A DNA stretch of 14,532 nt from Treponema sp. UBA6852 (GTDB lineage: Bacteria; Spirochaetota; Spirochaetia; Treponematales; Treponemataceae): positions 1 through 14,532 of the forward strand of contig DKDI01000002.1 of NCBI GenBank assembly GCA_002449305.1, written 5' to 3'. Below are positions 6,073 to 13,146 of the stretch, one piece after another; the first letter of the stretch is position 1, and each line of letters opens with the position of its first letter. The notes beneath the pieces are model-generated. The model did no database searches, was not told where the DNA came from, and saw only the letters and a program-made list of their open reading frames with translations. Made by a program: the position numbers and the translations under genes.

Positions 6073-7818
6073 ATGCAGACAGCCACAAAGACACCTTGGG
6101 ATTTTTTAAGCAAATACAAAGACAGCGACTTTTCAGGGGAATGGCCCACAGTTCCCGAAATGTTTTTTATAACAGCAAAACGATTTCCAAAAAAATCTTG
6201 CTTTACAGATTTTGAAGGCGAAGGCGGCTCAAAAAACACACTTTCATATTCACAGGTAGAACAAAAAGTCAAAGAGCTTGCTTCCTGGTTCATAGAAAAT
6301 GGAATCCAAAAAGGTGACAGAATTGCGGTAAGCGGAAAAAATTCCCCTCAATGGGGACTCGTGTTCCTTGCATCTCTTGCCGCTGGAGCTACAATCTGCC
6401 CTATGGATTACGCTCTACACGAAGAAGAAATCAAAAATCTTTTGAACACAGCCAAGCCAAAATACTTTTTTGTTGACGAAGAAAAATTTCCAGCGTTTGA
6501 CACGAAAAATGCTGAGCACAAAGTTTATTCGCTCAGTCCAAAGTTTTCAGAAAAATACGTTTATACATTAAAACCAAATTCAACTGAACATGATTTCCAC
6601 AGCGCAAAAGAAGATGACCTTGCGGCAATTCTTTTTACAAGCGGAACAACAGGAAATCCAAAAGGCGTAATGCTCACCCACAAAAATCTTGTAAGCGACG
6701 CATATATCGCGCAAACCCGCATGGACATTTTTTCAACCGATGTCTTTTACGCGCTACTTCCGATTCATCACGCTTACACAATGCAGGCGGTTTTCATAGA
6801 AAGCCTTTCTGTAGGAGCTGAAATTGTATTCGGAAAAAGCATGGCTGTTTCCAGACTTATGAAAGAACTTCGCGAAGGACAAATCACAATGCTGCTCGGA
6901 GTTCCGCTTTTGTTCAATAAGCTGCTTGCAGGAATCATGAAAGGAATCAAGGCAAAAGGTCCTTTAGTAAACGGCGCAATTCATGCCATGATGTGGATTT
7001 CCTACGTAATAAAAAAAGTTTTCAAAGTAAATCCCGGCAAGACGCTTTTTAAAAGCGTGCTGAAACAGGCAAATATTCAGTCGCTAAGAATTGCAATTTG
7101 CGGCGGCGGACCACTTGCTTCAAGTGTATTTAAAATCTACAACGAAATGGGAATCGACTTTGTGCAAGGCTACGGACTTACAGAAACAAGCCCGATTATC
7201 GCATTGAACCCGATAAGCCGCTTTAAAATTGAAAGTGTCGGCCAGTATTTCTTTCCGTACATGGAAATGAAAATCCTTGAGCCTTCAGCAGATGGAATCG
7301 GAGAAGTAGCAGTAAAAGGCCCTATGGTTTTTAAAGGCTACTATAATATGGAAGAAGAAACCGCAAAAGTCTTTACTCCAGACGGATTCTTTAAAACCGG
7401 CGACCTTGGAAAACTAGACAGCGAAGGCTACCTTATTCTTGCAGGACGCGTAAAAAACATGATTGTTACAGAAGGCGGCAAAAACGTTTACCCGGAAGAA
7501 ATTGAAAATGCCTTCCAGCTTTTTACAGACATAGCGCAAATCACAGTGCGTGGCTACATCGCAGACAAAGCAACAAAAAGCGAGCAAATCGAAGCGCTTG
7601 TCTATGCCAGCGACGACCTTTTTTCAAAACTGAATATAAACAGAGAATCCTCTCCGCTAGACGAATCAGTAAAATCAGAAGTTGAAAAAATAATTTCAAA
7701 AGTAAACAAGGAGCTTCAGCCTTACGCCCGCATCTCAAAAATCACAATGCTAGAGCATCCCCTCGAAATGACCACCACCCAAAAAGTAAAACGAGGAAAA
7801 ATATCTGGCAATGAATAA
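6073..7818 (+). CDS. AMP-forming long-chain acyl-CoA synthetase
   Basis: The enzyme activates fatty acids in two steps, through acyl-AMP, to acyl-CoA for lipid synthesis or use; membrane-associated or cytoplasmic. It has 581 residues. The ANL-superfamily motifs are all present: the Thr/Ser/Gly-rich ATP loop TSGTTGNPKG (189-198), the GYGLTETSP block (366-374), the TGDLG Asp (about 444), Arg459 in AGRVKN, and a C-terminal TTTQKVKRGK segment with the likely adenylation Lys571. The substrate cannot be read from sequence; long-chain fatty acid is the best guess from overall resemblance to FadD-like ligases. ATG 6073 follows GGAGAACGG (6061-6069). The end overlaps the next gene by 8 bases (ATGAATAA), so the DUF3990-like gene is probably translated from the same message. 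Spirochaetes generally import host fatty acids, which fits the role. Confidence 0.9.
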   Translation: MQTATKTPWDFLSKYKDSDFSGEWPTVPEMFFITAKRFPKKSCFTDFEGEGGSKNTLSYSQVEQKVKELASWFIENGIQKGDRIAVSGKNSPQWGLVFLASLAAGATICPMDYALHEEEIKNLLNTAKPKYFFVDEEKFPAFDTKNAEHKVYSLSPKFSEKYVYTLKPNSTEHDFHSAKEDDLAAILFTSGTTGNPKGVMLTHKNLVSDAYIAQTRMDIFSTDVFYALLPIHHAYTMQAVFIESLSVGAEIVFGKSMAVSRLMKELREGQITMLLGVPLLFNKLLAGIMKGIKAKGPLVNGAIHAMMWISYVIKKVFKVNPGKTLFKSVLKQANIQSLRIAICGGGPLASSVFKIYNEMGIDFVQGYGLTETSPIIALNPISRFKIESVGQYFFPYMEMKILEPSADGIGEVAVKGPMVFKGYYNMEEETAKVFTPDGFFKTGDLGKLDSEGYLILAGRVKNMIVTEGGKNVYPEEIENAFQLFTDIAQITVRGYIADKATKSEQIEALVYASDDLFSKLNINRESSPLDESVKSEVEKIISKVNKELQPYARISKITMLEHPLEMTTTQKVKRGKISGNE

Positions 7819-8293
7819 AAGCACCTTATATCATGCAAGCAGAGAAATTGTGCAGTTCCCGGAAATCCGGAAAAGTTTATACACAAAAGATTTTTCCTGG
7901 GGATTCTATTGCACAAATAACTGGAAACAAGCCGTCCGCTGGGCAAACAGAAACAATGAAAAGCCTGTCATCAATTTTTTTGATTACACGCCTGATGAAT
8001 CCCTTTCGATTTTAAAATTCACCGAAATGAATGATGAATGGCTTGAGTTTATCGCCCACTGCCGAAGCGGAAAAACTCACAATTACGATATTGTAGAAGG
8101 ACCGATGGCAAACGACACAGTTTGGAATTATGTTAACGATTTTATTAAAGGCACAATTACAAAAAAACAGTTTTGGGTGCTTGCAGAATTCAAGCAGCCT
8201 ACACACCAAATAAGCTTCCATACATTGTCAGCATTAAATTGCCTTAATTTCCAAAAAAGCGAGATTGTATATGACCGAAGAACAGAGGAATGA
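7811..8293 (+). CDS. DUF3990-like protein, possible ADP-ribosyltransferase-fold toxin
   Basis: This 160-residue soluble protein matches my memory of the DUF3990 family: LYHASREIVQFPEI at the start (His8), TKDFSWGFYCTNN (residues 25-37), QAVRWAN, YDIVEGPM (92-99) and THQISFHTLSALNCL near the end. The pattern of an N-terminal YH, a central D-F-x-x-GFY-x-T and a late Q-I-S-F resembles the H-Y-[EDQ] layout of ADP-ribosyltransferases and their relatives; I recall DUF3990 being placed in that clan, but this needs an HMM search. Its start overlaps the acyl-CoA synthetase stop by 8 bases, and its own end overlaps the next gene by 23 bases. With the DUF3791-like partner it forms a two-gene module typical of toxin-antitoxin pairs. 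The activity and target are unknown. Confidence 0.75.
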   Translation: MNKSTLYHASREIVQFPEIRKSLYTKDFSWGFYCTNNWKQAVRWANRNNEKPVINFFDYTPDESLSILKFTEMNDEWLEFIAHCRSGKTHNYDIVEGPMANDTVWNYVNDFIKGTITKKQFWVLAEFKQPTHQISFHTLSALNCLNFQKSEIVYDRRTEE

Positions 8294-8714
8294 TTTTTTT
8301 TATGTTTGCGCGCTGATTGAATTTATTGCTAGAAAAACAAAGAACCGCCGCGGAATTGTTGTTAATGCGCTTGGAAAAAAAGGCGTTCACAAGCAACTCT
8401 ATGCCGCGCCTGTAAATCACTGCCTCTCGTTTGAGCAAGTAAGCGATGAAATAATCCGGGATTACAAAATTCCAGATGGCGACTTTGAAACTGTAAAAAA
8501 CTGCAAGTACACGTTGCCTGAATTTCAGGACATAGGAAAGCTTTACTGTATAATGATAGAAGACCTTGCCGCTCCAGGAACAGAAGAAGAAACTTTAATC
8601 AAAGTGTTCAATTCGTTTATAAGCGACCAAATTTCAAACTTTAACACAGACCTTTACTATCAGAATCCAAGCTATCTTGAAGAATCCTACAAGGCAGGAA
8701 GACTGCTAGAATAA
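8271..8714 (+). CDS. DUF3791-like protein with C-terminal extension, partner of the DUF3990-like protein
   Basis: A 147-residue soluble protein. The first 70 residues (FFYVCALIEFIARKTKNRR and following) resemble DUF3791, a short helical family often found next to DUF3990 genes. Residues 70-147 form an extra part rich in Leu, Ile and Asp/Glu that I do not recognise. I chose ATG 8271; a TTG two codons earlier (8265) is also possible. There is no clear ribosome binding site, and the 23-base overlap with the preceding gene suggests translational coupling, common where two products bind each other in fixed ratio. It could be the antitoxin of the pair, or an unrelated cofactor protein. It is followed by a terminator and is the last gene of the acyl-CoA synthetase transcript. 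Confidence 0.7.
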   Translation: MTEEQRNDFFYVCALIEFIARKTKNRRGIVVNALGKKGVHKQLYAAPVNHCLSFEQVSDEIIRDYKIPDGDFETVKNCKYTLPEFQDIGKLYCIMIEDLAAPGTEEETLIKVFNSFISDQISNFNTDLYYQNPSYLEESYKAGRLLE

Positions 8715-8732
8715 ACTATAGCTTTTATAAAC

Positions 8733-8791
8733 AAAAAAGCCGTGCCAGATTTTGCATTTAAATGCGCTTTCCTGCACGGCATTTGTTTTTT
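8733..8791. terminator. Bidirectional terminator
   Basis: GCCGTGC (8739-8745) pairs with GCACGGC (8774-8780). The loop region contains the palindrome GCATTTAAATGC, and A and T runs flank the stem on both sides. It separates the DUF3791-like gene from the converging exported-protein gene. Confidence 0.75.
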
Positions 8792-8818
8792 AGATTTTTA
8801 TGAAAAAGCTAAATGAGA

Positions 8819-9304
8819 TTATTTTTCTCCCTGATAATTTGGATCTTCATAAAAGGTATTAACCCAACTTGAAAGATCTCTTTCCCAGTCCATCATCGCC
8901 ATGTAGCCGTCATAATCATCATATATTTTTTCTGTGGCTTTAGCTTTAATAGGTGTGTTAAAAAGCTCATACGCTCTTTTATAATTTTCTTTTTTTAGAG
9001 CTTTTTCAGCGTTATCATTTTTTTTCGCCATCTCCTGAAGATAAGGTTCATTTGGAATCTTGGCTGGTCTTTTTGATTTATAGTTTTTTATATTACGTGG
9101 ACCTGTATCCATATTCATATTAAAACCAGGCAAGTTAGGCATTTCTTCTTTTTCAGTTGATTCTGCTGACTGCTGCGAATTGTTGTTTCCGCCCACTCTG
9201 TCTCCAAGTCCTTTTACAATGTTTTTCCATTTCTGACCAAAACAAGCAGAGGCGGCAACCATGAGCAAAACCAATACGACTGTTGATTTTCTTGATAACT
9301 TCAT
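8819..9304 (-). CDS. Exported protein or lipoprotein of unknown function (161 aa)
   Basis: The first 23 residues form a signal peptide: basic KLSRK, a hydrophobic core VVLVLLMVAA, then SACFGQ. Cys21 could be lipidated (A-S-A-C, a loose spirochaete lipobox), or signal peptidase I could cut after CFG. Residues 35-80 are polar, low-complexity and rich in Asn, Met, Lys and Pro, likely disordered. Residues 85-161 look helical, with KKNDNAEKALKKENYKRAYELFN resembling one TPR-like helical hairpin. No family recognised. ATG 9304 has a strong AAGGAG. The gene is last in the leftward series but has its own promoter at 9332-9360, so it need not follow the poly-G switch. Confidence 0.8.
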   Translation of the reverse strand: MKLSRKSTVVLVLLMVAASACFGQKWKNIVKGLGDRVGGNNNSQQSAESTEKEEMPNLPGFNMNMDTGPRNIKNYKSKRPAKIPNEPYLQEMAKKNDNAEKALKKENYKRAYELFNTPIKAKATEKIYDDYDGYMAMMDWERDLSSWVNTFYEDPNYQGEK

Positions 9305-9331
9305 ATTTACTCCTTCTAATAAAGTACGGAT

Positions 9332-9360
9332 ATTGTAACATCAGGATAACAAATTATCAA
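9332..9360 (-). promoter_or_regulatory. Promoter of the 161-residue exported protein
   Basis: On the minus strand, TTGATA (9355-9360), a 17-base spacer and TACAAT (9332-9337) lie in the 72-base gap before the gene. This is a good sigma-70-type promoter without a G run. Confidence 0.65.
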
Positions 9361-9376
9361 AATTAAGAGAAATACT

Positions 9377-9754
9377 TTATCTTAGAACATAAATCGCTTT
9401 GCCAGTAACATTCTGCGCAGAATCAGCAACAAAGACATTGCCGACAAATGAGCCTCCTGAATTTGATTTTGAAATGGTTTCCAAAATAATTCCATTGGCA
9501 CCAATTTTTCCAGCCTGTTTTTTCAACTCCGCAATTGCATAATTCAAACTTCCTTGGTCGGTAAAACCGGAATCACTGGAAGCAGTTACAATTCCAATTA
9601 CTTCATAATCTTCTGGAGGTTCTGTATATATAGAAATCCTGTCAGGATTTACAGAAGACCTCTTTTTGCCAGTAACAAAAGCCGTTCCGCTTGCACAAGA
9701 AAATAATACAAAGCAAACAAACAGCAAAGTAAAAAGTGAAATCAGTTTTTTCAT
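9377..9754 (-). CDS. Lipoprotein, YbjQ/RcsF-like core (125 aa)
   Basis: A lipoprotein signal peptide ends in the lipobox LFSC (Cys20). The mature part has a YEVIGIVTAS strand followed by a helix with LKKQAGKIGANGIILE, the strand-helix-strand pattern of small YbjQ- or RcsF-like domains that assemble as compact folds; the assignment is by pattern only. The C-terminus repeats a short strand ending AIYVLR. It starts at ATG 9754 with AAGGAA and lies 17 bases after the PDZ lipoprotein gene, so the two are one operon. Likely anchored in the membrane facing the periplasm or cell surface. Exact role unknown. Confidence 0.8.
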   Translation of the reverse strand: MKKLISLFTLLFVCFVLFSCASGTAFVTGKKRSSVNPDRISIYTEPPEDYEVIGIVTASSDSGFTDQGSLNYAIAELKKQAGKIGANGIILETISKSNSGGSFVGNVFVADSAQNVTGKAIYVLR

Positions 9755-9771
9755 TTTTAATTTCCTTAAGT

Positions 9772-10575
9772 CTAAAAAATCTTAAACACAGATTTTTCTT
9801 CTTTTCCGTTACGGATATATTTTATTTCCACAGAATCATCTGCAGACAATTTTGAAGTAACAGAACGATAGGTATCAACATTAAGAATATTTTCGCCGTT
9901 GATTTCAATAATCACATCACCTCTTGAAAGATTAGCGAAAAAAGCCGGGGAGTTTTCATATACAACATCCACACATATACCTGTATTTCTTTGAAGCTTT
10001 ATTCTATCTGCTGAATCAAGATTTCTAAATTCAATTCCTATTTTAGAAACTTTTATATAAGACTGATTATAAGGAACAAAGAAATAAACATCATAATTAT
10101 AACGATTAACAGAATATGAATTTGTAATATATGATGTTGTATTATAAGAATGCATATATCCATTAGAATCAGTATAATAATGATTATTTATTAATGGTAC
10201 AGAATAAATTCCATTTCTTGTATCTGTATATTTTTTACTATAAATTGCAACTCTTGCGCCTTTTTGTTTGCAAAAATAAGTGATTTCATTCTGTAAGCAA
10301 TCTTCTCCCCCTGCTCCATTTTCATCAGGACCATTCCAAGCAGAATATCCTATAACCTGAAAATAGTTTGAACGCATAAAATACAAATCCGACTGAATAT
10401 CATCTGAACAAAAAACTTTTGGTGTTTCATTTTCAGCAAGCCTACACTCTTCAGGAACAGATTCTATTGGTTGCAGTTCTGTGTAAAACTTAGCAACACT
10501 AGTTGTTGAGGCACAACTAATCAACAGCATTACATTAAGCAAAAAAATTAAATCTACAAATATTGTTTTTTTCAT
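9772..10575 (-). CDS. PDZ-domain lipoprotein (267 aa)
   Basis: The signal peptide ends in LISC (Cys21), predicting a lipid-anchored exported protein. The mature part has an alpha/beta segment (residues 60-115) with VIGYSAWNG and KGARVAIYSKKY, a Tyr/Asn/Ser-rich stretch (122-165), and a C-terminal PDZ domain (about 175-265) with the typical ENSPAFFANLSRGDVIIEIN and the following DTYRSV helix. PDZ domains bind C-terminal peptides; no protease or other catalytic domain is present, so this is probably a binding or adaptor protein. ATG 10575 follows a strong AAGGAG. It lies 24 bases after the 69-residue ORF and 17 before the next lipoprotein gene, in the operon controlled by the poly-G promoter. 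Confidence 0.85.
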   Translation of the reverse strand: MKKTIFVDLIFLLNVMLLISCASTTSVAKFYTELQPIESVPEECRLAENETPKVFCSDDIQSDLYFMRSNYFQVIGYSAWNGPDENGAGGEDCLQNEITYFCKQKGARVAIYSKKYTDTRNGIYSVPLINNHYYTDSNGYMHSYNTTSYITNSYSVNRYNYDVYFFVPYNQSYIKVSKIGIEFRNLDSADRIKLQRNTGICVDVVYENSPAFFANLSRGDVIIEINGENILNVDTYRSVTSKLSADDSVEIKYIRNGKEEKSVFKIF

Positions 10576-10599
10576 TTTTAATCTCCTTGAATAATAATA

Positions 10600-10809
10600 T
10601 CACATTTTTTTGAATTCATTAAGTCTTAACTGAATCTCTTCGTTAGTCATAATTCGGTTTTCATTGACATTTGCTTGTACAAACCAATCTGGAATAGCTT
10701 CCCTTTGACTTATATTTCCCATGCACAAAAGAGATTCTTTATCTTCTGAAATATAACTGAAAAAGCAATTCTGGCATTTGGAAAATCTAACAAAAGTTAT
10801 TATTTGCAA
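10600..10809 (-). CDS. Small Cys-containing ORF of uncertain start (69 aa)
   Basis: The frame holds a CxxC (FSKCQNCF) and a third Cys (LLCMGN), then a charged helical C-terminus ending NEEIQLRLNEFKKM. The pattern resembles small zinc-binding proteins, but there are too few Cys for a full site. The only near-cognate start is TTG 10809, and no ribosome binding site precedes it. An ATG at 10814, in another frame, reads four codons and stops. So it may be a damaged gene, or may be read by coupling to the preceding lipoprotein gene 26 bases upstream. It fits neatly in the operon, which argues that it is or was coding. Function unknown. Confidence 0.45.
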   Translation of the reverse strand: MQIITFVRFSKCQNCFFSYISEDKESLLCMGNISQREAIPDWFVQANVNENRIMTNEEIQLRLNEFKKM

Positions 10810-10835
10810 CGCATTTTTAATTTCAGAGGATTGGA

Positions 10836-11210
10836 TTACTCAATAACTTTTTTATATATAAATTTTTTATTGGTTGATTTTATCTGAGTAACAAGTTTTT
10901 CTTTTTCAAAAGAAATGAATAATATTTCTTTATAATTTTCTAAATCAGTTCCGTCTGTATAAAGCCATTCATTATTAAAATTCTTAAATTCTTCAAAGAA
11001 CAGAACAATTATATTTTTCTTTTTTAATGCTTTACCACGAAAACCTTTTACTAAATTTGAATTCTTAAACTCAAGAGTAAAATCTCCATACTCACTGAAT
11101 TCAAGAATTCTATTACTGTCTTCCCATTTTCCATATATAGAATTAGACTTATTGCAAGAGAACAAAAAAAAAGGAAATAAGAAAAACAGCAATATAAAAA
11201 CTTTATTCAT
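10836..11210 (-). CDS. Small lipoprotein, lipocalin-like pattern (124 aa)
   Basis: A very hydrophobic signal peptide ends in LFSC (Cys19). The mature part begins SIYGKWEDSNRILEFSEYG, a GxW start followed by alternating strands, as in small lipocalin-like or META-like beta-barrel lipoproteins; this is a pattern match, not a firm family. Lys, Phe and Asn are very frequent and the DNA is strongly AT-rich compared with groEL or exoA. Its ATG lies inside the end of the PEGA lipoprotein gene (8-base ATGAATAA overlap) and has no ribosome binding site of its own, so translation depends on the upstream gene. Confidence 0.8.
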   Translation of the reverse strand: MNKVFILLFFLFPFFLFSCNKSNSIYGKWEDSNRILEFSEYGDFTLEFKNSNLVKGFRGKALKKKNIIVLFFEEFKNFNNEWLYTDGTDLENYKEILFISFEKEKLVTQIKSTNKKFIYKKVIE

Positions 11211-11583
11211 TTACAGTATTTTGAATTACAGGAACAGGAGACAACATATAATTTTGATTTTTCTTTGGGCCATAAACCCACAGCAAAGAAGGCCACCAAA
11301 GCAATAGACCACATACTAAATTAACACCTTTGACTTCTTTATTTAATTCTGTATACAAATCTTTATATCCATCTTTTTTTATTACAACATCTGGATTTTC
11401 CCATACAGCATTACTTAATTTTATCCGAGCTGGAGTTGTTCCTATTTCTTCTCCATCTATATAGACTGTTGCACCGTCAACATCGGTATTAAAATTAACC
11501 CTTGTTGATGAAACACAAGATGAACACATAACAACTAATGTTAAGCCTGAAATAAAGCTTACAAAAAAATTCTTAAACTTCAT
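11203..11583 (-). CDS. PEGA-domain lipoprotein (126 aa)
   Basis: The signal peptide (MKFKNFF and a hydrophobic core) ends in CSSC; Cys23 is the likely lipidation site, Cys20 the alternative. A PEGA domain follows (about residues 29-75): VDGATVYIDGEEIGTTPARI and a later KKDGYKD, a small beta-sandwich found in surface-associated proteins. Residues 86-105 (VNLVCGLLLWWPSLLWVYGP) are strongly hydrophobic and may insert in the membrane. ATG 11583 has AAGGAG at 11591-11596. It is the first gene after the poly-G promoter (11616-11642), with a leader of only about 26 bases, so its expression should depend directly on that promoter. Confidence 0.85.
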   Translation of the reverse strand: MKFKNFFVSFISGLTLVVMCSSCVSSTRVNFNTDVDGATVYIDGEEIGTTPARIKLSNAVWENPDVVIKKDGYKDLYTELNKEVKGVNLVCGLLLWWPSLLWVYGPKKNQNYMLSPVPVIQNTVNE

Positions 11584-11615
11584 TTTTTACTCCTTAATTC
11601 AATAAAGTTAAAGAC

Positions 11616-11642
11616 AGTGTACCCCCCCCGGCACTTTGTCAA
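11616..11642 (-). promoter_or_regulatory. Poly-G promoter of the lipoprotein operon
   Basis: On the minus strand: perfect -35 TTGACA (11637-11642), a 15-base spacer ending in eight G (11622-11629), and -10 TACACT (11616-11621). The PEGA lipoprotein start lies 33 bases after the -10. Gain of one to three G would move the spacer to 16-18, the optimum for sigma-70, so length changes in the run should raise or lower transcription. Phase variation is inferred from this layout and from known poly-G control in T. pallidum. Confidence 0.7.
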
Positions 11643-11668
11643 GAAGAAAAATGAGTTTAAATTGTTTT

Positions 11669-12274
11669 TTACAACACATCATCCAAGGCATTAAAACCTT
11701 CAATTGCATTTTCAAAACCGTATTCAATCCAGATGTATGCCTTGCTTGTAATATATGTTGCTTCTGTTTTTACTCCTATAGAAATTGTTATCAATCCATC
11801 GAATTTCTCAAACTTTTCTTCATCAGTAGACCAATGAGCCTCGCAAATTCTTGAGCCTTCCGCAATTGTTAACATCCAGCTATCTTGTTTTAATTTATAT
11901 GGAAGCACATCATCTGAAACAATCTCATCAACTATCTCGAACTTTCCATATTTGCGTTCAAGCGGAGAAAGAAGTTTTGCAAATTCCTGTTTAACTTCTG
12001 TTCCGTAATCGTTTGTCCGAATTTCGCGGCTTATTCCTTTTATATAGTACAAACCTTCTGTTTCGCTAATCCAGACAACGTAGCCTTCAAAAAGCGGATG
12101 TGATTTTACTGGCTGAATGTAATATCTGTCATCAGAAATATATTCCGGCTCGTTTCCGCCGCAGGCTTTTGTAACGTCTTCAATCGTCATTCCCATATCC
12201 AGCCCGAACGGACCTGCAAAAACAGAAAATGAACAGATAAGCAGAAATGTAAAAATTGAAAATAGTTTTCTCAT
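11669..12274 (-). CDS. Secreted or periplasmic protein of unknown function (201 aa)
   Basis: I chose ATG 12274, which gives a classic signal peptide (MRKLFSIFTFLLICSFSVFA, cleavage before GPFGLD) and has GAGGAG just upstream; an earlier in-frame start at 12328 would hide the signal. The mature protein begins FGLDMGMTIEDVTKACG, then has alternating strands and helices, with DDRYYIQP, a GLYYIKGI stretch and an RKYG motif. I have the impression of a widespread hypothetical exported family but cannot name it. It starts two bases after the stop of the CoiA-like gene, so it is in the same operon as the RNase III-like gene. No clear terminator follows, so readthrough into the lipoprotein operon is possible. 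Confidence 0.8.
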   Translation of the reverse strand: MRKLFSIFTFLLICSFSVFAGPFGLDMGMTIEDVTKACGGNEPEYISDDRYYIQPVKSHPLFEGYVVWISETEGLYYIKGISREIRTNDYGTEVKQEFAKLLSPLERKYGKFEIVDEIVSDDVLPYKLKQDSWMLTIAEGSRICEAHWSTDEEKFEKFDGLITISIGVKTEATYITSKAYIWIEYGFENAIEGFNALDDVL

Positions 12275-12276
12275 AT

Positions 12277-13146
12277 TTAAAATCTCCTCATAATATATGC
12301 TCTTTGAACAGCCTCTGTTGCTTTCCAACCAAAATGACTATCATTGTATCTTTGGGCTTCATCATCAAACATAACATTATTACTTTTCAGAATAATATTA
12401 AATACTTCCCTAAAATTCGGTTTTAACACAAGCGGCAAAACAATTCCACATCGCATAAAGTCATTACTTTCTTTGCAACCAAAAACACAATCCTCACAAA
12501 AGTAAGTCGGAACATAACTACGTAATTTTGGGCAAAAAACAATTCCGCCACGGCAAATTTTTAGCTTTAATCCGTAATTCAAAAGAATTTCTTTTCTTTC
12601 TTGAATCATGCGACTGTCATCATCATAAACAATTTTCATATTGCAAGGATTTTTTAATGCGGCTCTAACTTCTTCTTTTGATTCGAATGTTTTGCCTGAC
12701 AAATCTATTTCAATGCAAGAAATTCTATGTTCCTTGATTTTATTGAGTTTTTTCTCGTCAACCGCATGGCTTACAAGAATTTCCACCATGAAAGGTCTAC
12801 CTTTTACAATAGCAAAAGCATCTGGAATTATATCGCCTAAAGATTTTTCAAGTTCAACTTTATCTGCAGAATGAAATTCAATTTTTCCACTTCTTGGAAT
12901 AGGCACTCTCCCTTCTTCTGCGACAATTTCTTTTGCAAGAATATGAAGTGCAGTCTGAGAGCAGTTTATGCTGTCGTTTCCGCTTGCGTGTGCAAAGTGA
13001 TGAATTTTTTTTTCTCCGTGCCTTGCAACAAGCTCGCCGCCACATTCTTTGCAAAAGCAACCGCAGTTTTTTCCGTTCGGAACTTCATCGATATATACAT
13101 TTTTTCCAGATTTATTCACAGCCATCAGGATATAGTTTTTGTTCAT
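12277..13146 (-). CDS. CoiA-like nuclease-family protein (289 aa)
   Basis: The N-terminus has a CxxC (FCKECGGEL, Cys32/Cys35) and the HHFAHASG block (49-56), typical of the CoiA-like family with its zinc-binding head. Then NCSQTALHILAKEIV (His68) leads into a PD-(D/E)xK-like core: IIPDAF (Asp109) and FMVEILVS (Glu122), with EHRISCIEIDLS after it. The usual Lys of E-x-K is not seen; family members often have Gln. A second Cys cluster (Cys217, 220, 224, 233) may bind another zinc. CoiA is needed for transformation in Gram-positive bacteria; relatives elsewhere are of unknown role. Its ATG shares one base with the RNase III-like stop (TAATG), so the two are tightly coupled. No other competence genes are in the window. 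Confidence 0.8.
   Translation of the reverse strand: MNKNYILMAVNKSGKNVYIDEVPNGKNCGCFCKECGGELVARHGEKKIHHFAHASGNDSINCSQTALHILAKEIVAEEGRVPIPRSGKIEFHSADKVELEKSLGDIIPDAFAIVKGRPFMVEILVSHAVDEKKLNKIKEHRISCIEIDLSGKTFESKEEVRAALKNPCNMKIVYDDDSRMIQERKEILLNYGLKLKICRGGIVFCPKLRSYVPTYFCEDCVFGCKESNDFMRCGIVLPLVLKPNFREVFNIILKSNNVMFDDEAQRYNDSHFGWKATEAVQRAYIMRRF

Noticed and set aside
12275..12328. Longer start for the secreted protein (18 extra residues)
   Set aside because: It would place a non-signal stretch before a classic signal peptide, and the inner ATG has a strong ribosome binding site.
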